Below, piece after piece: positions 16,511 through 22,064 of a stretch of 22,064 nucleotides of DNA. The stretch comes from Halobacteriovorax sp. GTDB lineage: Bacteria > Bdellovibrionota > Bacteriovoracia > Bacteriovoracales > Bacteriovoracaceae. Every line of letters begins with the position of its first letter. Position 1 is the stretch's first letter. Under the pieces are notes generated by a model. It ran no database searches and was not told where the DNA came from. It saw only the letters and a list, made by a program, of their open reading frames with translations. The stretch is from NCBI GenBank assembly GCA_002686115.1, contig NZAF01000105.1, forward strand, positions 1 to 22,064, given 5' to 3'. Both the position numbers and the translations under genes were made by a program.

Positions 16511-17569
16511 TTAAAATCCAAACTTTAAATTAAAAATAACGCCGTTATTTTTTAAACTTTGTTCATAATTGCTACTCTCATCAAACCTATATAGATAAAA
16601 GATTTCACTACCAATTGTTATTTTTGCAGAAATAGGCATCTCAAGATGAAAACGCCCTTGATATTCATAACCGGATTCCATATCTAAGTTGCTTGCACTA
16701 GACTTTCGAAGTCCATATGAAAAAGAAGCTCCTATATTAAGCTTATTATGCTCGAAAATTTTATAAGAAACCTTAGGTCCAATCACTAATGACTGAATAC
16801 TCTCTTGCTGAATATTTCCATTACTAGAAATTTGAAACATATCAGTTCCATAATTTAGCAAAGCCCCAATTTTAAGATTTGAAGATAAGCTAAAAATATA
16901 ATCTGATTCTAAATAAAGAGTCTTTTTACTTTCGCCTTCAAAGCTTGAACCTGCTGGAGCTTCAAACTGATAAGTTCTATTAGAAAATCCAATTCCTATT
17001 TCATGATCATCATTTATATTTAGACCTAAGCGAAAAGAATAATTTATTTCTCCAGCAGATATTAACTTTGATCTTGAGGAGTTTCTTTTATCAAAACTTT
17101 CATTACTAGATAATCCATAGCCTAAACCGATACTGAAGCTACGCTTAATAATAGTAGTCTTGTCTTCAGAAACATTATTCTCCTTTTGGGATTCTTTTGA
17201 ATTAGCAATTGACCTTATCTTCCAACTATCGTCACTAACCAGTTTTAAGAATTCCTCACCTGTTAAAAAGAGAGGGTGCTTAATCACTTGCCCAACCATA
17301 ATAGAGTCAAAGTCTTTTATGTTAGGGTTTGCATCGCTGTAGGCGTGAAGAAGTTCTTCTACATTTAGCGAATAATAATTACCAATGTGTTCATAAACAA
17401 TCTGACTAAAGGTTTGCCCTTTTTCTACTTTCGTAAATAAATGGATATTATCTCTTGTACTTACATCAACAAATTCTTTTTCATCCTCAAGAATAAAGTA
17501 CACTTTCTCCAAAGAATAGGAATTCAGACAAAAAAAAGTTAAGAATGTTAATTTACAAATAGTTTTCAT
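16511..17569 (-). CDS. LysM-domain outer-membrane beta-barrel protein
   Basis: A 352-residue protein with a signal peptide (1-19, ending NSYS). Residues about 43-100 look like a LysM peptidoglycan-binding domain (HLFTKVEKGQTFSQIVYEHIG, ending in the G-Q-V-I-K-H-P motif). A short Ser/Lys/Glu linker (about 110-140) leads to residues 142-352, which show alternating hydrophobic/polar strands such as FSIGLGYGLS, EIGIGFSNRTYQF and KIGALLNYGTDMF. The C-terminal residue is Phe (NLKFGF), a typical outer-membrane barrel ending. This predicts a barrel of perhaps 8-10 strands with a periplasmic LysM tether. GAG at the end of a weak ribosome site precedes the ATG. The next gene, the large lipoprotein, starts 1 nt after its stop. 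Confidence 0.85.
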   Translation of the reverse strand: MKTICKLTFLTFFCLNSYSLEKVYFILEDEKEFVDVSTRDNIHLFTKVEKGQTFSQIVYEHIGNYYSLNVEELLHAYSDANPNIKDFDSIMVGQVIKHPLFLTGEEFLKLVSDDSWKIRSIANSKESQKENNVSEDKTTIIKRSFSIGLGYGLSSNESFDKRNSSRSKLISAGEINYSFRLGLNINDDHEIGIGFSNRTYQFEAPAGSSFEGESKKTLYLESDYIFSLSSNLKIGALLNYGTDMFQISSNGNIQQESIQSLVIGPKVSYKIFEHNKLNIGASFSYGLRKSSASNLDMESGYEYQGRFHLEMPISAKITIGSEIFYLYRFDESSNYEQSLKNNGVIFNLKFGF

Positions 17570-17716
17570 AACTTACTCATATAATCTATCGTCAAACTTA
17601 AGAATATATTAAATCAAGTAATGAGAAAACTTTATCTAACTAACGGAATTTATAGATTTAACAATTAGGGAGTGTTAAAGGATATTAATACTTTGGTAAT
17701 TTTTGACAAAAAAGCA

Positions 17717-17744
17717 ATGTCTTACGCGTGATACCTCAAGACAC
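17717..17744 (-). terminator. Weak hairpin, possible terminator after pcp
   Basis: Read on the minus strand, GTGTCTT (17744-17738) pairs with AAGACAT (17723-17717), 7 bp including one G-U, around a 14-nt loop. Four nt later comes a run of six T. The large loop and short stem make it a weak candidate. The rest of 17570-17838 shows no gene, promoter of note or repeat. Confidence 0.3.
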
Positions 17745-17838
17745 AAAACAAGTACAAATTTTAAAATCTAGTTATTTTGAAGTGCATTCTAAAGTTTTAC
17801 AATCTTGAAAAATTGCCATTAATATTGGTAAATAATCT

Positions 17839-18372
17839 TTAGATATACTGTTGCTTAATTAAACCAACTATATTCACAATCTTCCCTTCATATGTCCGGG
17901 GGTCGTTTTTTGTTGATAAATGAATAAATAGCGACTTTAAAGGTCTGGTCTGATACTCATGGAGAATTTGAAAGTAGAGGTAGTTACAAACATAAGTACC
18001 TGCATGATATGAAACTTTAAACTGATCATTAAAAATAGTTAAGTCAAGTTTTGTCTCGATCAGGTCAGGACCATCTTTAAAAATTTTCTTATGTTTTAAT
18101 AATTTTCCATCATTGTCTGGAATTGTCGAGTGAGCGAAATTAATAGCAAGCTTTTCAATAACTAAATCATCGCACTTCCCAGACTCTCCTAACATAATAA
18201 CAAAATCAGGATTAGTTTCATTAATTATATCTTTAAGCTGAGCCGTCGATCTTTCATAACTAGTTTCAAGTAATACTGTCTCATAATGACTAGAAAGAAG
18301 CTTTAGAACTTCCAAAGAGGTATTACTCTTACGCCCATTAAAGGGCGTAAAAGCAGATATAAGAATTTTCAT
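17839..18372 (-). CDS. pcp: Pyroglutamyl peptidase I-like cysteine peptidase (family C15)
   Basis: The enzyme removes N-terminal pyroglutamate from peptides in the cytoplasm. The triad is visible: E73 in CDDLVIEKLAINFAHSTIPD, C129 in YHAGTYVCNYLYFQIL, and H151 in LFIHLS. These match family blocks E-x-x-A-x-N, S-A-G-T-Y-x-C-N and F-I-H. The protein is 177 residues, shorter than the usual 200-215, missing mainly C-terminal and loop sequence, and the usual S before AGTY is H. A shorter, possibly divergent family member cannot be excluded, but it is not truncated by a frameshift. It lies 3 nt after the flavin reductase gene with no strong ribosome site of its own, so coupled translation is likely. 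Confidence 0.87.
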   Translation of the reverse strand: MKILISAFTPFNGRKSNTSLEVLKLLSSHYETVLLETSYERSTAQLKDIINETNPDFVIMLGESGKCDDLVIEKLAINFAHSTIPDNDGKLLKHKKIFKDGPDLIETKLDLTIFNDQFKVSYHAGTYVCNYLYFQILHEYQTRPLKSLFIHLSTKNDPRTYEGKIVNIVGLIKQQYI

Positions 18373-18375
18373 GTT

Positions 18376-18873
18376 TTAATAATCAAGACCAGATTTTCTC
18401 ACGTGGGTTTTCACTTCCGCTTCTTCATTTTGCACATAACTATTGATAACTTCTGCAAAGACAATTTCATGATCACCTGGCTCTGTATTTGAAACCATAC
18501 GACATTCAATCGTAGACTTCGCACCATTTAATATAACTCCACCATTTTCTGTTTCACTAATATCAAGTGTTCCATTAAATGGATTCTCTTCTGGTGAATA
18601 CCCACTCCAAAAGTGCTTAAGGTAATTCATATCATGCTTACCAACGATATTTATGGTGAAAGTCTCTCCACTCATGATGTGATCATAGCCTGGTCTTCCC
18701 TTACCTATTGCGACGGCTACCATTAGAGGAGAAAAAGATACTTGTTGTACCCAACTTGCAAGATATCCATCTTTTGTATTTCCATCATTTGAACAAACAA
18801 TAAAAAGTCCTGAAGGAATATGGCCTACGGCCTTTGCCTTTGAAACATCAACATCCGTTCTATTTTCAGTCAT
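18376..18873 (-). CDS. Flavin reductase-like, FMN-binding split-barrel protein
   Basis: A 165-residue protein of the flavin reductase/flavoredoxin family (FMN-binding split barrel). The core reads HIPSGLFIVCSNDG (18-31), YLASWVQQVSFSPLMVAVAIGKGRP (37-61, with the FMN-binding A-S-W and S-P segments), then PGDHEIVFAEV (132-142) and the C-terminal H-x-R-K-S-G-x-x-Y. This is like the flavin reductase modules of cyanobacterial flavodiiron proteins and flavoredoxins, where the substrate is FMN or a protein partner. The ATG at 18873 is chosen because AAGGAG lies 6 nt upstream; an in-frame GTG at 18903 has no such site and adds ten non-conserved residues. It is the first gene of a two-gene unit with pcp; no functional link between them is obvious. 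Confidence 0.88.
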   Translation of the reverse strand: MTENRTDVDVSKAKAVGHIPSGLFIVCSNDGNTKDGYLASWVQQVSFSPLMVAVAIGKGRPGYDHIMSGETFTINIVGKHDMNYLKHFWSGYSPEENPFNGTLDISETENGGVILNGAKSTIECRMVSNTEPGDHEIVFAEVINSYVQNEEAEVKTHVRKSGLDY

Positions 18874-19188
18874 TCTACGCTCCTTTGTAACAGCAATATC
18901 CACATTTAATTGGCATTAATCTATATGCTACAAGGGTGATAGGGCCTTTGTCTCTACCTGCTATGTCATTGAAAGTAATCATTTTATAAAGAAATTTTCT
19001 TTTTTACTCGCTTGAAATTTAGCTTCCCCTTATGATCCCTTCAACTTATTGGAGGACTAAAGTTTAAAACCTGAGAGTTTATATCAGGAGTAGGCAAAAG
19101 TGATCAGGAAAAACAGTTCTATTGCTGGTCGTGACTCATGATGTAAAATACTAATGTTAAACAATCGCTTCTTCCAAGGGAGGACATA
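18874..19188. other. Intergenic region between divergent genes, structured leader before the DksA-family gene
   Basis: This 315-nt stretch lies between the divergent flavin reductase and DksA-family genes. It holds no long open frame. On the plus strand CCTGA...TCAGG (19070-19088) and GATCAG...CTGGTC (19102-19130) could form short hairpins. AGGAG (19086-19090) precedes a GTG at 19100 that opens a 13-codon frame ending at TGA 19139-19141. An isolated GGAGG (19051-19055) has no start codon after it. I do not see a convincing promoter for either gene, and the leader matches no riboswitch class I recognise. Confidence 0.4.
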
Positions 19189-19560
19189 ATGAACGAAAAG
19201 AAACTTCAAGAGTACAAAGAAAACCTTCTTCGCTTAAAGGCTGAGATCCTTAACAACGGTAGTCTAAGAAAAACTGAAGACTTACATATTTCTTCTGATG
19301 ATCTTCCAGATGAAGCTGATTTTGCACAAAGTGTTATCAATCAACAAGTTTCATTCAGTATGAGAGCTAGAGAAATTGAAAAGCTCAGAATGATTGAACT
19401 TGCTCTTGAAAGAGTTCATAATGGTTCTTTTGGTTATTGTGAAGATTGTGATGAGCCTATCAATGACAGAAGACTTTCTAGACAGCCTTGGACGACTCTT
19501 TGTATTACTCACGCCGAAGAGAGAGAAAGAGAAGACGGACGCTTCGGTAGAGCTATGTAA
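19189..19560 (+). CDS. DksA/TraR-family zinc-finger RNA polymerase-binding regulator
   Basis: A 123-residue DksA/TraR-type protein. The N-terminal coiled-coil hairpin (about 1-75) carries the tip motif D38-LPD-E-A43, matching the DxxDxA of DksA that enters the RNA polymerase secondary channel. The zinc finger is C84-x2-C87-x17-C105-x2-H108, so the fourth ligand is His in place of Cys. The C-terminal helix is acidic and basic mixed, ending GRFGRAM. DksA works with ppGpp on rRNA and stress promoters; whether this is the main DksA or a paralogue is unclear. It is transcribed alone, with a strong AAGGGAGG ribosome site 5 nt from the ATG and a strong terminator just after, which suggests high, independent expression. 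Confidence 0.9.
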   Translation: MNEKKLQEYKENLLRLKAEILNNGSLRKTEDLHISSDDLPDEADFAQSVINQQVSFSMRAREIEKLRMIELALERVHNGSFGYCEDCDEPINDRRLSRQPWTTLCITHAEEREREDGRFGRAM

Positions 19561-19586
19561 TTAATAAAATTACTTTTTTACTATAT

Positions 19587-19612
19587 AGGCCACTTTTATA
19601 AAGTGGCCTTTT
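19587..19612 (+). terminator. Rho-independent terminator of the DksA-family gene
   Basis: AGGCCACTTT (19587-19596) pairs perfectly with AAAGTGGCCT (19600-19609) around a TAT loop, and the stem runs into TTTTC and a further T-rich stretch. The ten-base-pair stem is the clearest intrinsic terminator in the window. Its right arm and loop also lie within the last codons and stop of the opposing gene. Confidence 0.88.
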
Positions 19613-19823
19613 CTATTTCAAACTTTGTTTTTTTCACGTTTACATAATACTTAGGACTAAACTTAAGCATCTTTTCAAAATCAGACTCTTCTACAACCTC
19701 AATCGCTTTCGTTCCATGACTCATAAAACCCGCAACTTCTCTCTTATTTGTTTCTTTAATTGAAGCAAATCCAATAACTAATAATGTAGAGATTCCTAAT
19801 GTAACTGATAATTTCTTTATCAT
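19596..19823 (-). CDS. Small exported or membrane-anchored protein, 75 residues, unknown function
   Basis: The ATG at 19823 has a perfect AGGAGG (19829-19834) 5 nt upstream, so the longer open frame from 19919 is not the gene. Residues 1-20 (MIKKLSVTLGISTLLVIGFA) form a signal peptide or single membrane anchor, with no clear lipobox. The remaining 55 residues are charged, with YYVNVKKTKFEIEK near the end. No family is recognised. The last four codons (ATL and the stop) lie inside the terminator hairpin of the convergent DksA-family gene. A sigma-54-like sequence lies about 60 nt upstream of the ATG. Coding status rests on the ribosome site and signal-like start. Confidence 0.68.
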   Translation of the reverse strand: MIKKLSVTLGISTLLVIGFASIKETNKREVAGFMSHGTKAIEVVEESDFEKMLKFSPKYYVNVKKTKFEIEKATL

Positions 19824-19882
19824 CGTTTCCTCCTGAATACATTTTTGACAATGAGCTCGGCCCGTCGTCATATTGTTATATA

Positions 19883-19899
19883 GGCAACAGCGATGCCAA
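19883..19899 (-). promoter_or_regulatory. Sigma-54-like promoter element upstream of the 75-residue gene
   Basis: On the minus strand the sequence TTGGCATCGCTGTTGCC fits the -24/-12 pattern YTGGCAC-N5-TTGCW with mismatches at only the sixth and last positions, and the GG-to-GC spacing is exact. The start of transcription would lie near 19873, about 50 nt before the ATG. The same bases include an inverted repeat GGCA...TGCC, so a hairpin or repressor site is an alternative reading. Confidence 0.4.
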
Positions 19900-20132
19900 A
19901 AGAGAAAACACAATTTCAACTACTTAAGAGAAATGGTAGCATAATGCCCAGTGCCAAATCCGGCATACATGTCAATTTAGTGTCATTTTAATAATCATTT
20001 TCAAAACTAAAATTGATAACTTTTTATACACCTATTCAAAACTTATTCACTATTTACACCTAATTACTATGCTAAGACCCTGTAATAACTAAACTATTCT
20101 TGGCTTCTAGCTTGCTTATATTAAGGCATATG

Positions 20133-20148
20133 CTACTAATTTTAGTAG
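20133..20148. repeat. Perfect 7-bp inverted repeat upstream of the protease gene
   Basis: CTACTAA (20133-20139) and TTAGTAG (20142-20148) are reverse complements separated by TT, 34 nt upstream of the protease start. It could be an operator or a small hairpin in the leader; at this short length it may also be chance. Confidence 0.45.
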
Positions 20149-20182
20149 TCATGATTTATTAGAGTGATGATAGGAGTAAAAG

Positions 20183-21382
20183 TTGAGAAATTATCAGACA
20201 TTAAAATTTATGAGTAAGTCTATATTATTGGCCTTATCTATTTCTCATCTTGCACTTGCCAAGAATACGACAAGTCTCGAAGACTTAAGAAAAAAGGTGA
20301 CTAAGAGTAAGTTTCAAGAAAACTCACTACTCTCTAAAAAAGACATCTTAAAGTCTCGCTACGTTAGTTGGGGAGTAGAACCCAAAAATACAAACTCATC
20401 AATCAACCTTATTAAAGCTTGGGAAAAATTTGAAAAGAAAGATGAAGTTGTCGTTGCTGTAATTGACACAGGAATTGATCCGACTCACCCTTTCTTAAAA
20501 GATAATCTTTATACCCTTTCTGGTAAAGCTTCCACTAATAACTATGGTGTAGACTTTTCTAAAGGTAAGAAAGATGCAAAACAACCTATTGATACTCACG
20601 GACATGGTACACACGTCTCTGGTATCATTAAAAGTGTCTATCCAGATGTAAAAATACTTTCGTTAAAATACTATAATAAATTAGCTTCAGGAAAAGAAAA
20701 CCTTGATTCTACAATTCAAGCTCTTAGATATGCCGTTGATAAAGGTGTCGATATCATTAACTATTCTGGTGGTGGTCCAGAGCCAGATCTAGAGGAGTTA
20801 AGAATCCTTAAAAAAGCTGAACAAAAAGGAATTCTAATTATTGCAGCTGCGGGAAATGAAGAAAGTAATATTGATGTAAAACGTAATGCATATTTTCCAG
20901 CAAGTTATGGCCTAAGTAATATTATTACAGTAACTGCACACGATAAGAATCTACAAATTCTTGGATCTTCAAACTATGGAAAAAAGAGTGTCGATCTAGC
21001 TGCCCCTGGCTATAGAATCAAGTCTGCCCTACCTAGTAGAAGAGCTGGTTTTTTAACAGGAACAAGTCAAGCAACAGCTTTTGTATCAGGAGTTGCGGCC
21101 ATGCTAAAGTCTCAATTTCCAGACTTAACAGCTCCACAAGTTAAAAGAGTTATCACAGACTCGGCCAAGAAAAGCTTTACTTTTATTGGTAAGAGTAAAT
21201 CAGAAGGTAGACTCGATGCTGAGAAAGCACTTGAACTTGCATCAAAAGTTAGTCAACAGAATAAGAATGTAAAAGGTTATGCACTTACAAAGGCTAAAGC
21301 TAAGAAAGCTAAAAAAGCTAAAAATCGTGAAGTTGCAAACTCTAAAAAAGAGGGCAAAATCATTATTAGAAGAGCTAACTAA
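20183..21382 (+). CDS. Secreted subtilisin-family (S8) serine protease
   Basis: A 399-residue exported protease. The start is TTG at 20183: AGGAG lies 6 nt upstream, while the ATG nine codons later has no ribosome site. The signal peptide runs to about residue 26 (LALA before KN). A short possible propeptide (about 27-85) precedes the catalytic domain. The catalytic triad is D95 (VIDTGID), H141 (DTHGHGTHVSG) and S295 (TGTSQATAF), with the oxyanion Asn N225 in AAAGNEE. The usual TSMAAP motif reads TSQATA, seen in other divergent subtilases. The C-terminal 40 residues are very basic, with repeated Ala-Lys (KAKAKKAKKAK), unlike the core domain. The function is presumably degradation of extracellular or prey protein; that is an inference from lifestyle. 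It is an isolated gene with a repeat-rich upstream region. Confidence 0.93.
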   Translation: MRNYQTLKFMSKSILLALSISHLALAKNTTSLEDLRKKVTKSKFQENSLLSKKDILKSRYVSWGVEPKNTNSSINLIKAWEKFEKKDEVVVAVIDTGIDPTHPFLKDNLYTLSGKASTNNYGVDFSKGKKDAKQPIDTHGHGTHVSGIIKSVYPDVKILSLKYYNKLASGKENLDSTIQALRYAVDKGVDIINYSGGGPEPDLEELRILKKAEQKGILIIAAAGNEESNIDVKRNAYFPASYGLSNIITVTAHDKNLQILGSSNYGKKSVDLAAPGYRIKSALPSRRAGFLTGTSQATAFVSGVAAMLKSQFPDLTAPQVKRVITDSAKKSFTFIGKSKSEGRLDAEKALELASKVSQQNKNVKGYALTKAKAKKAKKAKNREVANSKKEGKIIIRRAN

Positions 21383-21383
21383 T

Positions 21384-22061
21384 TTAGATCATCTGACTAT
21401 TATAAATACTGATAAAAGCAAAAGAAAAAGCAAAAACTAGCATCGTCGTTAGAAAAAGAATTAATAGCTTTGAAACTCTACGGTCTAACATTAAGAACTC
21501 AAATCGAGATTCATTACTTTTTAACTTACTTTCACGAATTGTTTCTTTAATTAAAAGAAATAGCGAATTAGTATGATCGTTTTCCTGAACTGACTTATCG
21601 TTAATAGGAAACCAAATTTCATCCTCATCTATTCCTGCATCAATAAAGAAAATTATGATATCAGTTAACTCTTGAAGAAAAATATGTCTTTGAGAATCAT
21701 CGAGAGAAACGTCACTATAGAAATAATCAAGAAGATCGTTGTAGCGAAGCTTGGTTCTATTAATCAAGCTTTTATACTTTCCTTGATCTTTTAAAATTGA
21801 AATATTTGTCTTCTCAAAAAGACTTAATGAGCCAAGATACTTCTCTCTCATTGTGTAAAAGCTTCTGTGTCCTAAAGGCTCTCCTAAGAGATGTGCAGGC
21901 TTTTCATAATGGCAGCTTTCACATGTAGAATCTAATATAGAAAAGTTCTGACATTTCGGACATTGTTCATAATGAACGTTAACTTCTGGCTCCGAGTGTA
22001 TATCGATGAAGTTTTCTTGTTTTGGGGCATTTTGTACATCTTCTAAAAAGTCTAAATCCAT
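21384..22061 (-). CDS. Zinc-ribbon protein with a C-terminal membrane anchor
   Basis: A 225-residue protein with a zinc-ribbon near its N-terminus, C34-x2-C37 and C47-x2-C50 (CPKC...CESC), and a single hydrophobic segment at about 197-220 (LLILFLTTMLVFAFSFAFISI), giving a tail-anchored layout with the ribbon in the cytoplasm. The middle 140 residues are helical and highly charged with no recognised domain. The ATG is at 22061, three bases from the window end, so an upstream start cannot be ruled out. It converges with the protease gene at a 1-nt gap. Similar ribbon-plus-anchor proteins have diverse scaffold or regulatory roles; I do not assign one. Confidence 0.75.
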   Translation of the reverse strand: MDLDFLEDVQNAPKQENFIDIHSEPEVNVHYEQCPKCQNFSILDSTCESCHYEKPAHLLGEPLGHRSFYTMREKYLGSLSLFEKTNISILKDQGKYKSLINRTKLRYNDLLDYFYSDVSLDDSQRHIFLQELTDIIIFFIDAGIDEDEIWFPINDKSVQENDHTNSLFLLIKETIRESKLKSNESRFEFLMLDRRVSKLLILFLTTMLVFAFSFAFISIYNSQMI

Positions 22062-22064
22062 GAA

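Larger units (their letters stand above)
19824..20182. other. Repeat-rich regulatory region between the 75-residue protein gene and the protease gene
   Basis: This 359-nt AT-rich region contains no gene. It holds a sigma-54-like element on the minus strand (19883-19899), two 10-bp direct repeats TGTCAATTTA (19970-19979) and TGTCATTTTA (19981-19990) in an 11-nt period, two copies of TACACCTAWT-type sequence (20027-20036 and 20055-20064), two DnaA-box-like 9-mers (20024-20032 and 20043-20051) and a 7-bp palindrome (20133-20148). No sigma-70 promoter for the protease stands out: the best is TTCACT then TATGCT with a 16-nt spacer (20046-20073), weak in both hexamers. Confidence 0.45.

Noticed and set aside
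17650..17730. Plus-strand GTG mini-frame of about 20 codons in the gap before pcp
   Set aside because: No conserved features and crosses the weak hairpin; short chance frame.
19024..19064. Mini-frame starting at ATG 19032 in the DksA leader
   Set aside because: Eleven codons with no ribosome site upstream; chance frame.
19070..19135. TPP riboswitch in the DksA leader, suggested by CTGAGA
   Set aside because: The second conserved TPP element (ACCTGAtC-type) and the thi-type stems are absent.
19824..19919. N-terminal extension of the 75-residue protein
   Set aside because: The extended start lacks a ribosome site and overlaps the sigma-54-like element; the inner ATG has a perfect AGGAGG.
19940..19975. 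Second sigma-54-like sequence on the minus strand (TGGCAC at about 19951-19957)
   Set aside because: The -12 GC is not at the required spacing, so the pattern fails.
20010..20070. Chromosomal replication origin
   Set aside because: Only two imperfect DnaA-like boxes, no dnaA, dnaN or gyrB nearby and no further support; kept only as a low-interest finding.

Overview
The window is an AT-rich bacterial chromosomal segment with tightly packed genes. It looks like a Gram-negative bacterium of the Bdellovibrionota, probably a marine Bacteriovoracales (Halobacteriovorax/Bacteriovorax-like) organism. That placement is an inference from overall protein style, the outer-membrane and lipoprotein genes, the exported subtilase and the rho-prfA-prmC-murA block; no rRNA or tRNA is present to confirm it. 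I see no mobile element, CRISPR array or obvious foreign island.

Layout. (1) 3-845: 3' part of a class II glutamine amidotransferase (+). (2) 842-3165 (-): a YihY-type membrane protein translationally coupled to a protein with four TerB-like segments. (3) 3325-3762 (+): small single-pass membrane protein behind an extended -10 promoter. (4) 3766-4410 (-): exported protein with two Asp-rich calcium-loop motifs. (5) 4567-5322 (+): unrecognised cytoplasmic protein with a good promoter and GTG start. (6) 5327-10185 (-): information-processing/cell-wall operon rho-prfA-prmC-murA-hinT. (7) 10389-13095 (+): ruvX, mltG and a PilZ protein whose C-terminus resembles FliG. (8) 13096-17569 (-): LysM/beta-barrel outer-membrane protein followed after 1 nt by a large lipoprotein of seven Cys-paired modules. 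(9) 17839-18873 (-): pyroglutamyl peptidase and flavin reductase. (10) 19189-19560 (+): DksA/TraR-family protein with a strong terminator. (11) 19596-19823 (-): small signal-peptide-like protein. (12) 20183-21382 (+): secreted subtilisin-family protease. (13) 21384-22061 (-): zinc-ribbon, tail-anchored membrane protein.

How they fit together. The central minus-strand operon couples transcription termination (Rho), translation termination (RF1), the methyltransferase that modifies the RF1 GGQ loop (PrmC) and the first committed step of peptidoglycan synthesis (MurA). The facing plus-strand unit holds MltG, which terminates glycan strands, with a 4-nt overlap to the PilZ/FliG-like gene. The LysM-barrel and large lipoprotein genes look like one surface module: an outer-membrane anchor touching peptidoglycan plus an extended Ig-like stalk. 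Five of six convergent gene pairs meet within 4 nt or overlap, with no visible intrinsic terminator; only the DksA-family gene has a textbook hairpin.

Most interesting items: the PilZ-FliG-like fusion, the seven-module Cys-paired lipoprotein with its LysM-barrel partner, the TerB-repeat protein coupled to YihY, the butt-joined convergent genes, and the repeat-rich 359-nt region before the protease with a sigma-54-like element and DnaA-box-like sites. Several start codons are non-ATG (prmC TTG, hinT GTG, the 4567 gene GTG, the protease TTG), each supported by a Shine-Dalgarno sequence.
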